Positions 28,976-38,670 of a stretch of DNA of 64,000 nt are shown in pieces (position 1 is the first letter of the stretch; each line of letters opens with the position of its first letter). The translations under genes and the position numbers were made by a program. Under the pieces are notes generated by a model. The model was not told the origin of the DNA. It was given only the letters and a program-made list of their open reading frames with translations, and did not search any database. The stretch spans positions 62,001-126,000 of the forward strand of contig NZ_QMIE01000002.1 of NCBI RefSeq assembly GCF_007625075.1, written 5' to 3'. Source of the stretch: Oceanidesulfovibrio indonesiensis. GTDB taxonomy: Bacteria; Desulfobacterota; Desulfovibrionia; Desulfovibrionales; Desulfovibrionaceae.

Positions 28976-29736
28976 GAAGGTCCCCGCTTTCACTGGCTGC
29001 GGTTTTCGTCTGCCTCGTGCTGCATTTTTCCGCCGTCACGGCGCTGGCGCAACCTGCGCTCTTCGTGCCGGACAAGGGGAAACGCAATGTGCCGTTCGCC
29101 TTCAGCCCTCGGGAGCGAGGACTCATGAGGGCGCATGTCCTGGAGCGAAACCAACGCACGGCCGAGGCGCTTGCCGTGTACGAGTCTCTGCGTGTGGACA
29201 GCCCGAACGACCGTGAAGTGTTCGATGCGTATGTCGACGCTTTGCTGCGGCTGAAGCGCACGAGCGAGGCGCAACGGATCCTGGCGGACTGGCTCAGGAC
29301 GCACCCCGATTCGGCCGAAGCGAACAAGCGCATGGCTGAAACATATGCTGCAGCACGCAACCCGGCTCTGGCTCTTGAGTATTACGAACGCGCGATGCGC
29401 ATTGCTGAGTCCGGGGGCCGCAGGCTTGACCCCGATGTGCTGGAAGGCCTTGGCTACGCGCTCTGGAGTCTGGAACGGACGACCGAAGCGTTGCTCCGGT
29501 TCAACGAGCTTGCGGCGATTCGGCCGAACGACGCGGGAGTGTCGCGGGCAATCCGCGATTTGTGCCGGCAGCGCCGTACCCAGTACGTGTCCAGATGGAG
29601 TCCGTATTCGACGGATGATCTCTGTCCGAAGACCAGCTTCTGGGGTCTCGGCTCGAGCGACGATCAACCTTCCGTGGCTTCCCGGCACGAAAGTGCGGAG
29701 ACGGTCGAGCCTGTGCAGAGCGTCTCGACGCCGTAA
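28972..29736 (+). CDS. Exported TPR protein of the Pel-like operon
   Basis: The 254-residue protein has a signal peptide (cleavage near ALAQ) and four or five TPR units between residues 45 and 190, then a Ser-rich tail without known domains. The ATG overlaps the upstream stop (ATGA). With the larger TPR protein it may form the periplasmic scaffold that in other Pel systems is part of PelB. No enzymatic motif is present. Confidence 0.7.
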   Translation: MRRSPLSLAAVFVCLVLHFSAVTALAQPALFVPDKGKRNVPFAFSPRERGLMRAHVLERNQRTAEALAVYESLRVDSPNDREVFDAYVDALLRLKRTSEAQRILADWLRTHPDSAEANKRMAETYAAARNPALALEYYERAMRIAESGGRRLDPDVLEGLGYALWSLERTTEALLRFNELAAIRPNDAGVSRAIRDLCRQRRTQYVSRWSPYSTDDLCPKTSFWGLGSSDDQPSVASRHESAETVEPVQSVSTP

Positions 29737-29781
29737 TCGTGCCTCGGCACGTGCACCTCTATCTTGAATGGAGTCGTCATT

Positions 29782-31251
29782 ATGCGATCGGAACTGTCAA
29801 TCATGAGTCAGGCCCCCGCGGCGCCGCCTGCGGAAATGGCGCTGGACGCCCCCATGGAGTCCGCCGCCCGGAAAGTGGGGCAGGGGAGTTTCTTCGTCAT
29901 CACGGAAATCATTCTCGGGCTTGGAGCGATCACGCTGGTCAACTTCCTGTTGTTTCAGGATAATCTCGGGTTTCTGAATGTCGCGCCGCATCCGTACTGG
30001 CTGGTGGTCCTGCTCATTCCGATCCGATATGGCCTCGTCGGCGGCATCGTTGCGGGAGCAAGCTCTGCTCTGCTGCATATGACCTTCCAGAGTATGCAGA
30101 TTCCGGGGGTGTCCATACTGGAAATGAGCGGGTACCAATTCTGGGGTCTGCCGCTTTTCTTTCTGTTAACCGGAACTGTCCTCGGAGAGGTGCGTCAATC
30201 CCAGCTCATGCGGGAGAAAAGGTTGACCGTGGAGTATGCGGACCTGAGCGACATGCATGAGCGTTTGCAGCAACAATACAGAGCGCTCAGCGATGCAAAG
30301 GAAGAAGTGGACAGCCGCATCGTCTCTCAGGAGCAGACCCTTTCCACCCTGTACGAGTCTGCACAGGCGCTTCGTTCTCTGGAGGAAAAGCAGATATATC
30401 CTTCTGTGCTGGAGTTGCTGCGAAAATACGTCCATGTCCGCCGTTCCTCGATCTACCTGTACCAGGAGGGAAGGTTCATTCTTGCTGCGTGGATCGGCGA
30501 AGGCGCTCCGCCTCCGGACGAGTATGCAGCAGGCGACAACATGATGACCCGTGCGGTGCGCCTCGGCAAAGCGCAGACTCTCAACAGCGAGTTGTTTTCG
30601 GAGCACCGGCCGGAAGGACTGCTCATCAGCGCGCCGGTGAACGATATCGTCACGGGTCGTGTTTTCGGGGTGCTCAACGTGGAAGACATGCCGTTCCTCA
30701 AGTTCAACCCCGGGAACATCAAGCTTGTCTCGCTGCTGGCGGATTGGTGCGGTTCAAGCCTGTCCAGCGCACGTCTGCACCAGGAGACCCGGGCCAAGCT
30801 CATTACGGACGAGATCATCCATGCGTACACGCCCGAGTATCTGCGGACCCGCCTGAACGAGGAATATCTGCGAGCGCAACGCTACAAACTGCCGCTGTCG
30901 GTGGTCGGGTTGCGGCTGCAAGGGCTGGACAAGCTCAAGCGCGAGGTCCGGGAAGATGCGCTGCTCGCCTTCAGTCTGGCTCTGAAGGCCAAGATCCGGG
31001 CCATGGACCTGCTGTTTCTGCGCGACCACGACGGCGGATTCGCATTGATTCTGCCGAATACCACGCAGGAGGACGCCAAGACCGTGGCGACCAACATTCT
31101 GAAGAAGTTTGAGTCGCTGACAGAAGCGTCAGGTTCGAACCTGTCGCGTGTCAGAATCCGCGCCGGCATTGCAGGATATTCCGATGCGCTGAAGGATCCT
31201 GGAACGTTGCTTGAGACGGCTGCGAAGGGGGCGGACCATGATCGCAGCTGA
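29782..31251 (+). CDS. pelD: PelD-like c-di-GMP receptor, inner membrane
   Basis: The 489-residue protein has four N-terminal transmembrane helices, a coiled coil (about residues 145-190), a GAF domain (about 200-340) and a degenerate GGDEF domain. The active-site motif is replaced by HDGGF, so it should not make c-di-GMP. An RxxD inhibitory-site motif (RAMD, residues 406-409) precedes it, as in PelD, which binds c-di-GMP to activate Pel synthesis. ATG 29782 follows GGAG at 8 nt; a TTG at 29764 is less likely. The next gene overlaps by 14 nt. Confidence 0.88.
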   Translation: MRSELSIMSQAPAAPPAEMALDAPMESAARKVGQGSFFVITEIILGLGAITLVNFLLFQDNLGFLNVAPHPYWLVVLLIPIRYGLVGGIVAGASSALLHMTFQSMQIPGVSILEMSGYQFWGLPLFFLLTGTVLGEVRQSQLMREKRLTVEYADLSDMHERLQQQYRALSDAKEEVDSRIVSQEQTLSTLYESAQALRSLEEKQIYPSVLELLRKYVHVRRSSIYLYQEGRFILAAWIGEGAPPPDEYAAGDNMMTRAVRLGKAQTLNSELFSEHRPEGLLISAPVNDIVTGRVFGVLNVEDMPFLKFNPGNIKLVSLLADWCGSSLSSARLHQETRAKLITDEIIHAYTPEYLRTRLNEEYLRAQRYKLPLSVVGLRLQGLDKLKREVREDALLAFSLALKAKIRAMDLLFLRDHDGGFALILPNTTQEDAKTVATNILKKFESLTEASGSNLSRVRIRAGIAGYSDALKDPGTLLETAAKGADHDRS

Positions 31252-32359
31252 CACTACGCCCATGAAATCGGCGCGGACGTGCAGGGTTGGCGTGCGCGGA
31301 CGTTTGATACTCGCCTGCCTGGCCGCCACCGGCGTGGAAGGTCTCGCTGTCTGGACCTGGATTTTTCATGGCAGAGCAGGGGGAATCGTGCTCGCTCTGG
31401 TGCTTCATTGCGCGCAGGCGGCGATTCTCTGGCTCGCAGCGCCCAGCGTTGGGGAAGACGAGGAGCAGACGCACGCATCGTACCGGCTTGCTGCGGTTCT
31501 CGCGTTCTTTCTGCCAGGGCTGGGAGCTCCCGGAGCACTCGGGGCGGCTCTCGGGCAGGTCGTGATGCGGCCCAGGGGGCTGGCGTGCGACTTCGAGCAG
31601 CGGCCCCTGCTTGCTGAAGAAGAGCAGCGGCCCGCTGCACCGGACTCGCTTTTCCGATTCCTGCTGGATGAGCTGTCCACCGAGCCGATCGCTGACATCG
31701 TCTGTTGCCAGGATTCACAGCTCAAGCGGGGAGCCATCAAACTTCTTCGAGAGCGGGGCGGACCCGAAGCGGTTCAGTTGATTCAGCGGTTCATGCACGA
31801 CACCGACGCCGAGGTCAGGCTGTACGCCCACACGGCGCTGGTTCGCATGCAGGAACAGATGTCCGACAGGATCGACGCCGCGGAGCGGAAAGCGGAAACG
31901 GGAGACATCGAGGCCCTGCTTTCTCTGGCGCAACATTACAGGGCGTATGCCGAAAGCGGATTGCCCGATGATATCCTGGCCGGATATTACATGAACCAGG
32001 CCTGCTCGGCGCTGCAACGGGCGCACAAGAAGGCTCCGGACGACACGGGCCTTCTGCTTCGCCTGGGCGAGGCGCTGCTCGATGCGGGACGATACGCCGA
32101 AGCGCGGGAAAGCCTGGAGCGCGCAACCCGCGACCCTGCGCTCTCCCTCGAAGCCCACCTGCTTCTCTGCCGGCTCCACTACGAATGCCGGGACCTCGCC
32201 GCGCTTGCCAAACAGGCGCACGTCATGCGGTCCCTGGGCTCGCCACTGTCCGAGGACGCCGACAAGATCGCTCTGTTCAGATTCTGGTCGCATCCGCATC
32301 CGGCGCCGTTCAATCCCCTCGGTGAACCAGGCAACTCCGGCAGGGAGGCTTCCGCATGA
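31238..32359 (+). CDS. pelE: PelE-like membrane/TPR protein
   Basis: The 373-residue protein has two N-terminal hydrophobic hairpins (about residues 18-60 and 80-105) followed by a HEAT/TPR-like helical domain (from about residue 140). This matches PelE, an inner-membrane protein that partners PelD and the glycosyltransferase PelF. It begins inside the end of pelD and ends in an ATGA overlap with pelF. Identification rests on architecture plus invariant gene order D-E-F-G. Confidence 0.8.
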   Translation: MIAADTTPMKSARTCRVGVRGRLILACLAATGVEGLAVWTWIFHGRAGGIVLALVLHCAQAAILWLAAPSVGEDEEQTHASYRLAAVLAFFLPGLGAPGALGAALGQVVMRPRGLACDFEQRPLLAEEEQRPAAPDSLFRFLLDELSTEPIADIVCCQDSQLKRGAIKLLRERGGPEAVQLIQRFMHDTDAEVRLYAHTALVRMQEQMSDRIDAAERKAETGDIEALLSLAQHYRAYAESGLPDDILAGYYMNQACSALQRAHKKAPDDTGLLLRLGEALLDAGRYAEARESLERATRDPALSLEAHLLLCRLHYECRDLAALAKQAHVMRSLGSPLSEDADKIALFRFWSHPHPAPFNPLGEPGNSGREASA

Positions 32360-33852
32360 CCCACGACGTCTGCTTCATCCTGGAAGGAACGTACCCTTTC
32401 GTCTCGGGCGGCGTCTCCTCCTGGGTTCATTCACTGGTCAAGGCGCTCCCGGAAATCAACTTCACGGCGTTGTGCATCATGCCGTCCAGGGAGCAGCGCC
32501 TGGAAGTGAAGTACGTCCTTCCGAGGAACTTCCGTGATTACGAGGTGTTTTATCTCCACGACCCGGGAGAGGGGGAAAATGGCGGCGGCAAAAAGCTGAC
32601 CGCCGACGCCATGCCCGCCTTGCGCAGGCTCCACGAAGGCCTGGGAAACGGCGGCCTCTCCGCATTCGAGAATGTCGTCCGGCTTTTCCGGTCGGGCGGC
32701 ATGTCCATACAGGAACTCATGCACGGCAAGAAGGCATGGGACCTGTTGCTTTCCCAGTACGGCATCGACTCCAGCGATGATTCGTTCATAGACTACTTCT
32801 GGACATACCGCATTTCGCATCTGCCCTTGTTCCGGGTGCTCCAGGCGAATCTGCCCGACGCCAGGGTGTACCATTCCCTGTCCACGGGATACGCCGGCGT
32901 GCTCGGAGCAATCGCGCACATTGTCACGGAGCGTCCGTTCCTGCTCACGGAGCACGGCATCTACTTCAAGGAACGGCGCATCGAGATTGCGCAGGCCGAC
33001 TGGATATTCTCCCAGAAAAGCAGACACGCCCGGCCGGAGCGCGACCTCAACAGGCTCCACGGGCTATGGATGCGGATATTCCAGAGCTTCAGCCTGATCT
33101 CCTACCATTATGCAGAGCGTATATTCACACTGTTCGAGGGCAACCGGGAGACCGAGATCGCAGACGGCGCCGATCCCGACAAGATCGAGGTGCTGCCCAA
33201 CGCCATTGCGCCCGAGCGGTTCTACAACATGCGGGGGAAGAAAGGCGGCATCGCAGGCAAAGACCCTCTGGTCATCGGGTTTGTCGGTCGCATAGTGCCA
33301 ATCAAGGATCTTAAGACGTTCATCAGAGCCATCAAGATCGTTGCGATGCGGCTCGGCAGAATCGAAGTGCGCATCATGGGGCCGACGGATGAGGACCCCT
33401 CGTATGCCATCGCCTGTCGGGAACTGGTGCGCGAACTGGGCTTGCAGGACGTGGTCCGCTTTCTGGGCAAGGTGGATGTGAAGGACCATTATCCGGAACT
33501 GGACCTCCTTGTGCTCACCAGCATGAGCGAGGCGCAGCCGCTGGTGCTGCTGGAAGCGCCGTGCGCGGGCATACCGTGCGTGGCCACGGATGTGGGCGCC
33601 TGCCGGGAACTGCTGGAAGGCAGGAACACCGAGGACAGGGCCCTGGGGCCTTCGGGAATGATCTCCAGACCCGCCGACCCCATTGACACAGCGCGCTGCA
33701 TAGCCGGAATCCTCGGCGACCCGGAGTTGTGGGAAGCCATGTCCGAAGCGGGGCGCAAACGCGTCGTCCGGTACTACAGCGCCCACGATCTGTATGAGCG
33801 ATACGAGACCGTCTACCGGGAGCACATGGCCCGCGAGACGCAGGAGGTCTGA
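32356..33852 (+). CDS. pelF: PelF-like GT4 glycosyltransferase
   Basis: This 498-residue cytosolic retaining glycosyltransferase (GT-B fold, family GT4) has an N-terminal acceptor domain starting DVCFILEGTYPFVSGGVSSW, which is typical of PelF. The C-terminal nucleotide-sugar site includes GFVGRIVPIKDLKTFIRA and the EX7E-like SEAQPLVLLEA. PelF polymerises the Pel chain from UDP-sugars, and the upstream epimerase would supply UDP-GalNAc. Start and stop overlap or abut the neighbouring genes. Confidence 0.92.
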   Translation: MTHDVCFILEGTYPFVSGGVSSWVHSLVKALPEINFTALCIMPSREQRLEVKYVLPRNFRDYEVFYLHDPGEGENGGGKKLTADAMPALRRLHEGLGNGGLSAFENVVRLFRSGGMSIQELMHGKKAWDLLLSQYGIDSSDDSFIDYFWTYRISHLPLFRVLQANLPDARVYHSLSTGYAGVLGAIAHIVTERPFLLTEHGIYFKERRIEIAQADWIFSQKSRHARPERDLNRLHGLWMRIFQSFSLISYHYAERIFTLFEGNRETEIADGADPDKIEVLPNAIAPERFYNMRGKKGGIAGKDPLVIGFVGRIVPIKDLKTFIRAIKIVAMRLGRIEVRIMGPTDEDPSYAIACRELVRELGLQDVVRFLGKVDVKDHYPELDLLVLTSMSEAQPLVLLEAPCAGIPCVATDVGACRELLEGRNTEDRALGPSGMISRPADPIDTARCIAGILGDPELWEAMSEAGRKRVVRYYSAHDLYERYETVYREHMARETQEV

Positions 33853-33856
33853 GACA

Positions 33857-35245
33857 ATGGCTGGAATCGGATTCGAGCTCAGAAAGATGCTGGAGAAAGA
33901 CTCGTACTTCCACGATCTCGTGGCGTTTTCCTATGCGGCGCTGTTGTCCTCCGGCCCGTGGGTGCTTTCGATTCTCTGCCTCGCGGTGCTGGGTTTCTAC
34001 CGGACCACGGGCCTGACGCTCTCGGAGCACGAGGTTTTCCGCTCCACGGTCATCTACACGTACGCCTTCTCGCTGATTTTCACCGGCGTGTCGCAACTCG
34101 TGGTCACCCGGTATCTGGCGGATCAGCTCTATGTGAAGGAGCATCGCTACACCATGCGCACCCTGTGCACGAGCGCGTGCCTGACGCTGGTCGTGGGAGC
34201 GCCCGTGGCTGTGCTGTTCTATCTGCCGTTCCAGCTTTCGGCGCTCTACAAGTTCTTTGCGGTGCTGGCGTTCCTCGTGGTCTGTCTCATCTGGCTGGCA
34301 ATGGTCTTCCTCTCCGTAATCAAGGACTACAACAGCATAGCGCTGGGGTTCTTCGTAGGTTCGGCATGCAGTGTGGCCGGGGCCATGTATCTGAAAGGCC
34401 CCATGGGTATGGAAGGGTATCTGCTCGGCTTCGTCATCGGTCAGGCCGTGATTTTCTTCTGGTTGTTTTCGAGGTTGCTTGCCGAGTTTCCCGACGCGCC
34501 GGCGTGGGACCGCGGTCTGATGCGCTACTTCCTCAGCCATTGGGAGCTTCCGGTTATCGGCCTTGCCTACAACCTGGGCATATGGATGGACAAGATCGTC
34601 TTCTGGGTGGCGGACGAAGGCGCGCGAACCATACGTCCGTATCTTGTGACCCACGATCTGTACGAGGGGCCGGTCTTCGTAGCCTATCTGACGGTGGTGC
34701 CCGCCCTCGCCATTTTCCTGCTCAAGATGGAGACGCGTTTCTACGAGTGCTATCGGCGCTACTACGCCAGAGTCGTGGAGAAGAGCAGCTTCGCCAGCAT
34801 CCTCCGCGAAAAGGAGCAGATGGTGGACGTGCTGAAGAAGGGCTTCCGCGAGGTGCTCATACTCCAGGGCGCCGTCACCGCGCTGTGCATGATCTTCGCT
34901 CCGGGGCTGGCTCAGGTCTTTCGGTTCGATCCCCTGCAGATGCCCATTCTGCGCATCGCCTTCATGGGGGCGTTTTTCCAGGTGCTGCTCATCATATGCA
35001 TCGTCGTGTTGTTTTACTTCGATCTGCGACGGGATGTCCTGGCTGTCGCCATAGCCTTCGTTCTTTCCAACGCTGCGCTCACCTGGTGGACCATCCAGCA
35101 GGGTCTCGGCTACTACGGTTATGGGTATTGCTATGCATGTCTGATCTCCCTCGTTCTGGCGTTCAGCCTCCTTTCCCGCGCCCTCGACTCGCTCGAGTAC
35201 CTGACGTTCACCAAGCAGCCGGCATTTGCAAGGCGACGTCCATGA
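33857..35245 (+). CDS. pelG: PelG-like polysaccharide transporter
   Basis: The 462-residue integral membrane protein has about twelve transmembrane helices and the N-terminal signature MAGIGFELRKML...FSYAALLSSGPW of PelG (MOP/MATE-like exporter superfamily). It should move the growing Pel polymer across the inner membrane with PelD, PelE and PelF. It starts 4 nt after pelF and overlaps the next gene by ATGA. Confidence 0.92.
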   Translation: MAGIGFELRKMLEKDSYFHDLVAFSYAALLSSGPWVLSILCLAVLGFYRTTGLTLSEHEVFRSTVIYTYAFSLIFTGVSQLVVTRYLADQLYVKEHRYTMRTLCTSACLTLVVGAPVAVLFYLPFQLSALYKFFAVLAFLVVCLIWLAMVFLSVIKDYNSIALGFFVGSACSVAGAMYLKGPMGMEGYLLGFVIGQAVIFFWLFSRLLAEFPDAPAWDRGLMRYFLSHWELPVIGLAYNLGIWMDKIVFWVADEGARTIRPYLVTHDLYEGPVFVAYLTVVPALAIFLLKMETRFYECYRRYYARVVEKSSFASILREKEQMVDVLKKGFREVLILQGAVTALCMIFAPGLAQVFRFDPLQMPILRIAFMGAFFQVLLIICIVVLFYFDLRRDVLAVAIAFVLSNAALTWWTIQQGLGYYGYGYCYACLISLVLAFSLLSRALDSLEYLTFTKQPAFARRRP

Positions 35246-36171
35246 ACATATTTGTGTTTCGGTTCCTCGTCTCGATAGTCGCCCTGGCCGGACTCAGCCT
35301 TGCCACGCACTGCGGATGCTCCAAACATATGACGCAAGTACCCACCGAGCCCAAAATCAAAAGCTGGGTCTACTGGCTCCAGAACCCCGACATCGAGAAA
35401 ATCGCCTCGTCCGAGGGCGACGTCGTTGTCATTGACTACTCAAGCAACGGCCGCGACAAGAAAGCGTTCACTCCTGCGGAGGTTGCCCTGCTCAAGGGGC
35501 GTATCGTGCTCGCGTATCTTTCCATCGGCGAGGCCGAGGCATACCGCTTCTACTGGAAGCAGGCATGGAAGAACGAGCCGCCGGAGTTCCTCGGCCCTGA
35601 GAACCCTGACTGGCCCGGCAACTACAAGGTGCGCTACTGGCAGGAGGCATGGTGGGATACAGCTCTGCAGCCCTATCTGGACCGCATCCTCGCTGCCGGC
35701 TTCGACGGCGTCTACCTGGACATCATTGATGCATACTGGTTCTGGCACGAGGAGGGCCGCGACCTCCGGCAGGCGGCGGACGAGATGGTCGCCCTGGTGC
35801 AGCGGATTGCCGCCTATACGAGCGCGCGCAGCGAACGGCCGTTTCTGATCTGCCCGCAAAACGGCCTTCCCCTGCTGGAAGACGCTTCCCCGGCAACCGC
35901 CAGACGGTTCCTCGATACCGCCGACCTCTTTGGCGAGGAAAGCCTGTTCTTCAACATCTACAGCCTCGATGACCAGCATGCGCGGCTCAGACAGGTCCGA
36001 CGCGCACTGGACGCGGGCAAGACTGTGCTGAGCGTGGAGTACATAGGGCCCGAACGGGTGCAGGAATACCGGCGCCGGGCTGCCTCCTACAGAGGCCTCG
36101 TTCCTTTTGCCGCAGATCCGGACGCAAAGCTCGCCTCCCTGCCGCGTCACGGCGTCGGCAGCGCTGACTGA
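35242..36171 (+). CDS. GH114 endo-alpha-1,4-polygalactosaminidase-like hydrolase (detached PelA hydrolase domain)
   Basis: The 309-residue exported protein has a signal sequence with a possible lipobox (LATHCGC). Its single TIM-barrel domain belongs to the GH114/TM1410 family: WVYWLQNPD, YLSIGEAEAYRFYW and the catalytic-strand DGVYLDIIDAY are visible. In P. aeruginosa this fold is the N-terminal half of PelA; here it is a separate last gene, translationally coupled to pelG. It would cleave galactosaminogalactan-type chains. Confidence 0.85.
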   Translation: MNIFVFRFLVSIVALAGLSLATHCGCSKHMTQVPTEPKIKSWVYWLQNPDIEKIASSEGDVVVIDYSSNGRDKKAFTPAEVALLKGRIVLAYLSIGEAEAYRFYWKQAWKNEPPEFLGPENPDWPGNYKVRYWQEAWWDTALQPYLDRILAAGFDGVYLDIIDAYWFWHEEGRDLRQAADEMVALVQRIAAYTSARSERPFLICPQNGLPLLEDASPATARRFLDTADLFGEESLFFNIYSLDDQHARLRQVRRALDAGKTVLSVEYIGPERVQEYRRRAASYRGLVPFAADPDAKLASLPRHGVGSAD

Positions 36172-36326
36172 CGCAGGGGACATGCAGTTGGTGCAGCTGA
36201 TGGCTCCCACGCAGAACCTGACGGGCAGGCGGGGATCAGCCGTGCTGTACTGTGTTGGTTTCATGTTCCAGGTGTTTACGCGTGACGGAATGTTTGTTAC
36301 AGGATGTCTGTAACGGAGGTTCCGTC

Positions 36327-37466
36327 ATGCCCAATCCTTTTCGCCAGGAAGCACTGCAACCGGACGCCCTGTTCTGCAACAGGGTTGGCGAACAGCGCCG
36401 GCTCAAGGACGCCGCCGAGTCCGGCCAGAACGTGCTGCTGCATTCGCCGCGGCGCTACGGCAAGACTTCGCTCTGCCGCAAGGTGCAGCACACCCTGAAC
36501 GATGCAGGCTACGCCTGCGTGTTCGTGGACTTTTTCGGTGTGGACGGGGTAGAGGAGATCGCCCGGCGTCTGGCGCGTGCGGTCGCAGTGGCCATCCACA
36601 GCCGCCAACCCCTCTGGGACAAAGGCAGGCGCTGGCTCTCCGCCTGGAAGAGCTTCCGGCTGGTGCTTCTGCCTGCGAGCGATGGTTCGTTCGACATAGG
36701 GGTGGAGAAGGCGCGGTTGTCCGCGGATCCGCGAACTCTCCTGGACGATATGCTCCAGGATCTGGCCGAATTCGTCCGGGGCGGGCATTACCCCTGCCAC
36801 GTGGTTTTCGACGAATTCCAGGAAATAACCCGTCTTCGGGAGGCGGCGCTGGTGGAGGGGCTCATCCGCGGCGCGATCCAGGGGCTGGAGTGCTCGTTCG
36901 TCTTTGCCGGCAGCCGCCGCGGTATTCTGAAAGCCATGTTTCAGGACAGGACCAGGCCGTTCTTCCAGTCGGCAACGCCAATGGAGCTGCCGCCGTTGCC
37001 CACTGCGGATGCGGTTGCGTATCTGCGCGAACAGTTCGCGCGTGGCGGCCGGGAGATATCCGAGGACGCGGCGGGGATGATCGTGGATAAGGCCAGCAAC
37101 CATCCGTATTACATCCAGCATGTGGCCAGCGACGCCTACGCCGTCAGCGAGGAGGTGGTGGGGCCGGAAGAGATCGAGCAGGCGTACGAACTCACCACGA
37201 ACGCGTGCGTGCCGCTGTTCGAGGCCACGTTGACCGGCCTGACGCCGCAGCAGATAGGGGTGCTCCGGTCCGTGGCGCAGCACCAGCCGACCGAGCTCTC
37301 GGGCAAAGGGTTCTCCCAGGCCACGGGGCTGCAGCCGTCAAGTATCGCCTACTCGCGCAAGAAGCTCCTGGAGGAGGACCTCATCGAAAGGCGCATGGAC
37401 CGCTGGCGGGTGGTGGACCCGGTGTTCGAAGACTGGCTCCGGCGGCAGGCTCCCGATATCCACTAA
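36327..37466 (+). CDS. Archaeal-type AAA ATPase (PF01637-like)
   Basis: The 379-residue STAND/AAA ATPase has Walker A HSPRRYGKTSL (about residue 40), Walker B HVVFDEFQEI and a sensor-like FAGSRRG; a C-terminal winged helix is likely (TPQQIGVLRSVAQHQ...). GGAGG lies 7 nt before the ATG at 36327. It stands alone after the Pel-like operon with a 155-nt gap and a hairpin behind it. Family members often associate with mobile or defence-type loci, but nothing here assigns a function. Confidence 0.8.
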   Translation: MPNPFRQEALQPDALFCNRVGEQRRLKDAAESGQNVLLHSPRRYGKTSLCRKVQHTLNDAGYACVFVDFFGVDGVEEIARRLARAVAVAIHSRQPLWDKGRRWLSAWKSFRLVLLPASDGSFDIGVEKARLSADPRTLLDDMLQDLAEFVRGGHYPCHVVFDEFQEITRLREAALVEGLIRGAIQGLECSFVFAGSRRGILKAMFQDRTRPFFQSATPMELPPLPTADAVAYLREQFARGGREISEDAAGMIVDKASNHPYYIQHVASDAYAVSEEVVGPEEIEQAYELTTNACVPLFEATLTGLTPQQIGVLRSVAQHQPTELSGKGFSQATGLQPSSIAYSRKKLLEEDLIERRMDRWRVVDPVFEDWLRRQAPDIH

Positions 37467-37467
37467 G

Positions 37468-37496
37468 CTGGAAAGACGCAAGCATGATCTTTCCAG
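37468..37496 (+). terminator. Hairpin after the AAA ATPase gene
   Basis: A 9-bp stem CTGGAAAGA / TCTTTCCAG with an 11-nt loop, directly after the stop. No T-run follows, so Rho-independent action is uncertain. Confidence 0.4.
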
Positions 37497-37629
37497 GTGG
37501 ATGCGTTGCTTTCAAGTCGTTCCCCCTCGATTTTTCGTCTGAGCCCGAGGTGCTTCTCTTTGGACCTCATGCCTGAAACAGCATGGAAGGGGTGCGCGCC
37601 GGACCATCGGGAAAAGACGCTGGGGCTGT

Positions 37630-38235
37630 TCAGGGAAAGATCGCTTCGGCCTGCTCCTGGCGCAGTTCTCTGGTCGTGCGCTCCATGTACTGCAACACGT
37701 CCTGCACCTCATCGAGATCCTCGGGCAGGTGGGGCTGCAGGGCTACGTTGAGGGACTGCTCCACCTCCCCCATCTGCCGCAGGAACAGCAGGTAGTTGGA
37801 GCGGGTGCGGTAGGCCGAGCGGATGAGATCCTCCACGCTCTCCCCGGAGGCGCTCAGGAGGTCGCGGTAGTGCTCGGCAAGCAGGCTGATGAAGGCGCGG
37901 TACTGCGTCATGGCCTGCTCCGGCGTGGCGGATTCGGCGCACAAGGCATCGATGAACGCCGGGTCCATGCTGTTCTCCGTGAGCGGATCCTCGCCCCGGC
38001 GCAGGCGCTCCCACACGGCGTCCAGCGTGTGCCGGCGGCTCTGCATATAGCCTTCCTTGAACAGCGCTCGGCCTTCCTTGGCTCGGTTCAGCCGGTAGAA
38101 ATGGAGCACGAAGATGACCGGGATGAGAATCATCCAGACGTGGACGGTGGGTTGGACCACCATCTTGTGCGCCATGCGGTTGGCGAAGTCCAGTTCGTGT
38201 TCCAGAATCAAGTCTCGATTTGCGTCAAGAGTCAT
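37630..38235 (-). CDS. Unknown single-pass membrane protein
   Basis: The 201-residue protein (start ATG 38235) has one hydrophobic segment at about residues 28-47 (VHVWMILIPVIFVLHFYRLN) and a long soluble, mostly helical C-terminal domain rich in charged residues. I do not recognise a family. It is convergent with the AAA ATPase gene and divergent from the TRAP genes, so context gives no function. Codon use looks like the rest of the window. Confidence 0.6.
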   Translation of the reverse strand: MTLDANRDLILEHELDFANRMAHKMVVQPTVHVWMILIPVIFVLHFYRLNRAKEGRALFKEGYMQSRRHTLDAVWERLRRGEDPLTENSMDPAFIDALCAESATPEQAMTQYRAFISLLAEHYRDLLSASGESVEDLIRSAYRTRSNYLLFLRQMGEVEQSLNVALQPHLPEDLDEVQDVLQYMERTTRELRQEQAEAIFP

Positions 38236-38670
38236 GGTGCACCAGGATTCGTTTTGTTGAATATTCGTGGCGTCTACCTTCCACACGCTGGAGAAGGCAC
38301 GCCCGGGGTGATCTGCTGCTTCGGCGCCGCCGTGTGCGCCGGTTGGAGCATGAGGGAGGCCATGGCTGGAGTCAAGACCTAGTTGGCCTTGCATCCATGC
38401 GAGCGGGAGTGGCGTCTTGGTGACCTGACAATGCAACGGTGTAATGAGTCCGGGATTCATGTCTTGCGTGCCTGCGAAATGTTCCGGCCAAAGGTGTTCG
38501 GAACCGGAGGCAAAGCAGGTTGCATGGCCGCCGTGCGTCACGGTCTCGGTTTCTGCCGGGGCAATACGCTGCCGGACCAGTCGAGGCGCGACTTGTACGA
38601 GGTTGCCAACGTCGCAGATTCTTTTTAATCACAAACGTTCCCGACCGAACCCATGACCAGGAGATACGCC
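38236..38670. other. Intergenic region before the TRAP transporter
   Basis: The 435 bases between divergent genes contain no convincing ORF. They presumably hold the promoters of both. I looked for a GG-N10-GC sigma-54 element, common before dctP genes, and did not find one. Confidence 0.4.

Noticed and set aside
38236-38670. Sigma-54 promoter upstream of dctP
   Set aside because: No GG and GC pair at 10-nt spacing with flanking consensus was found.
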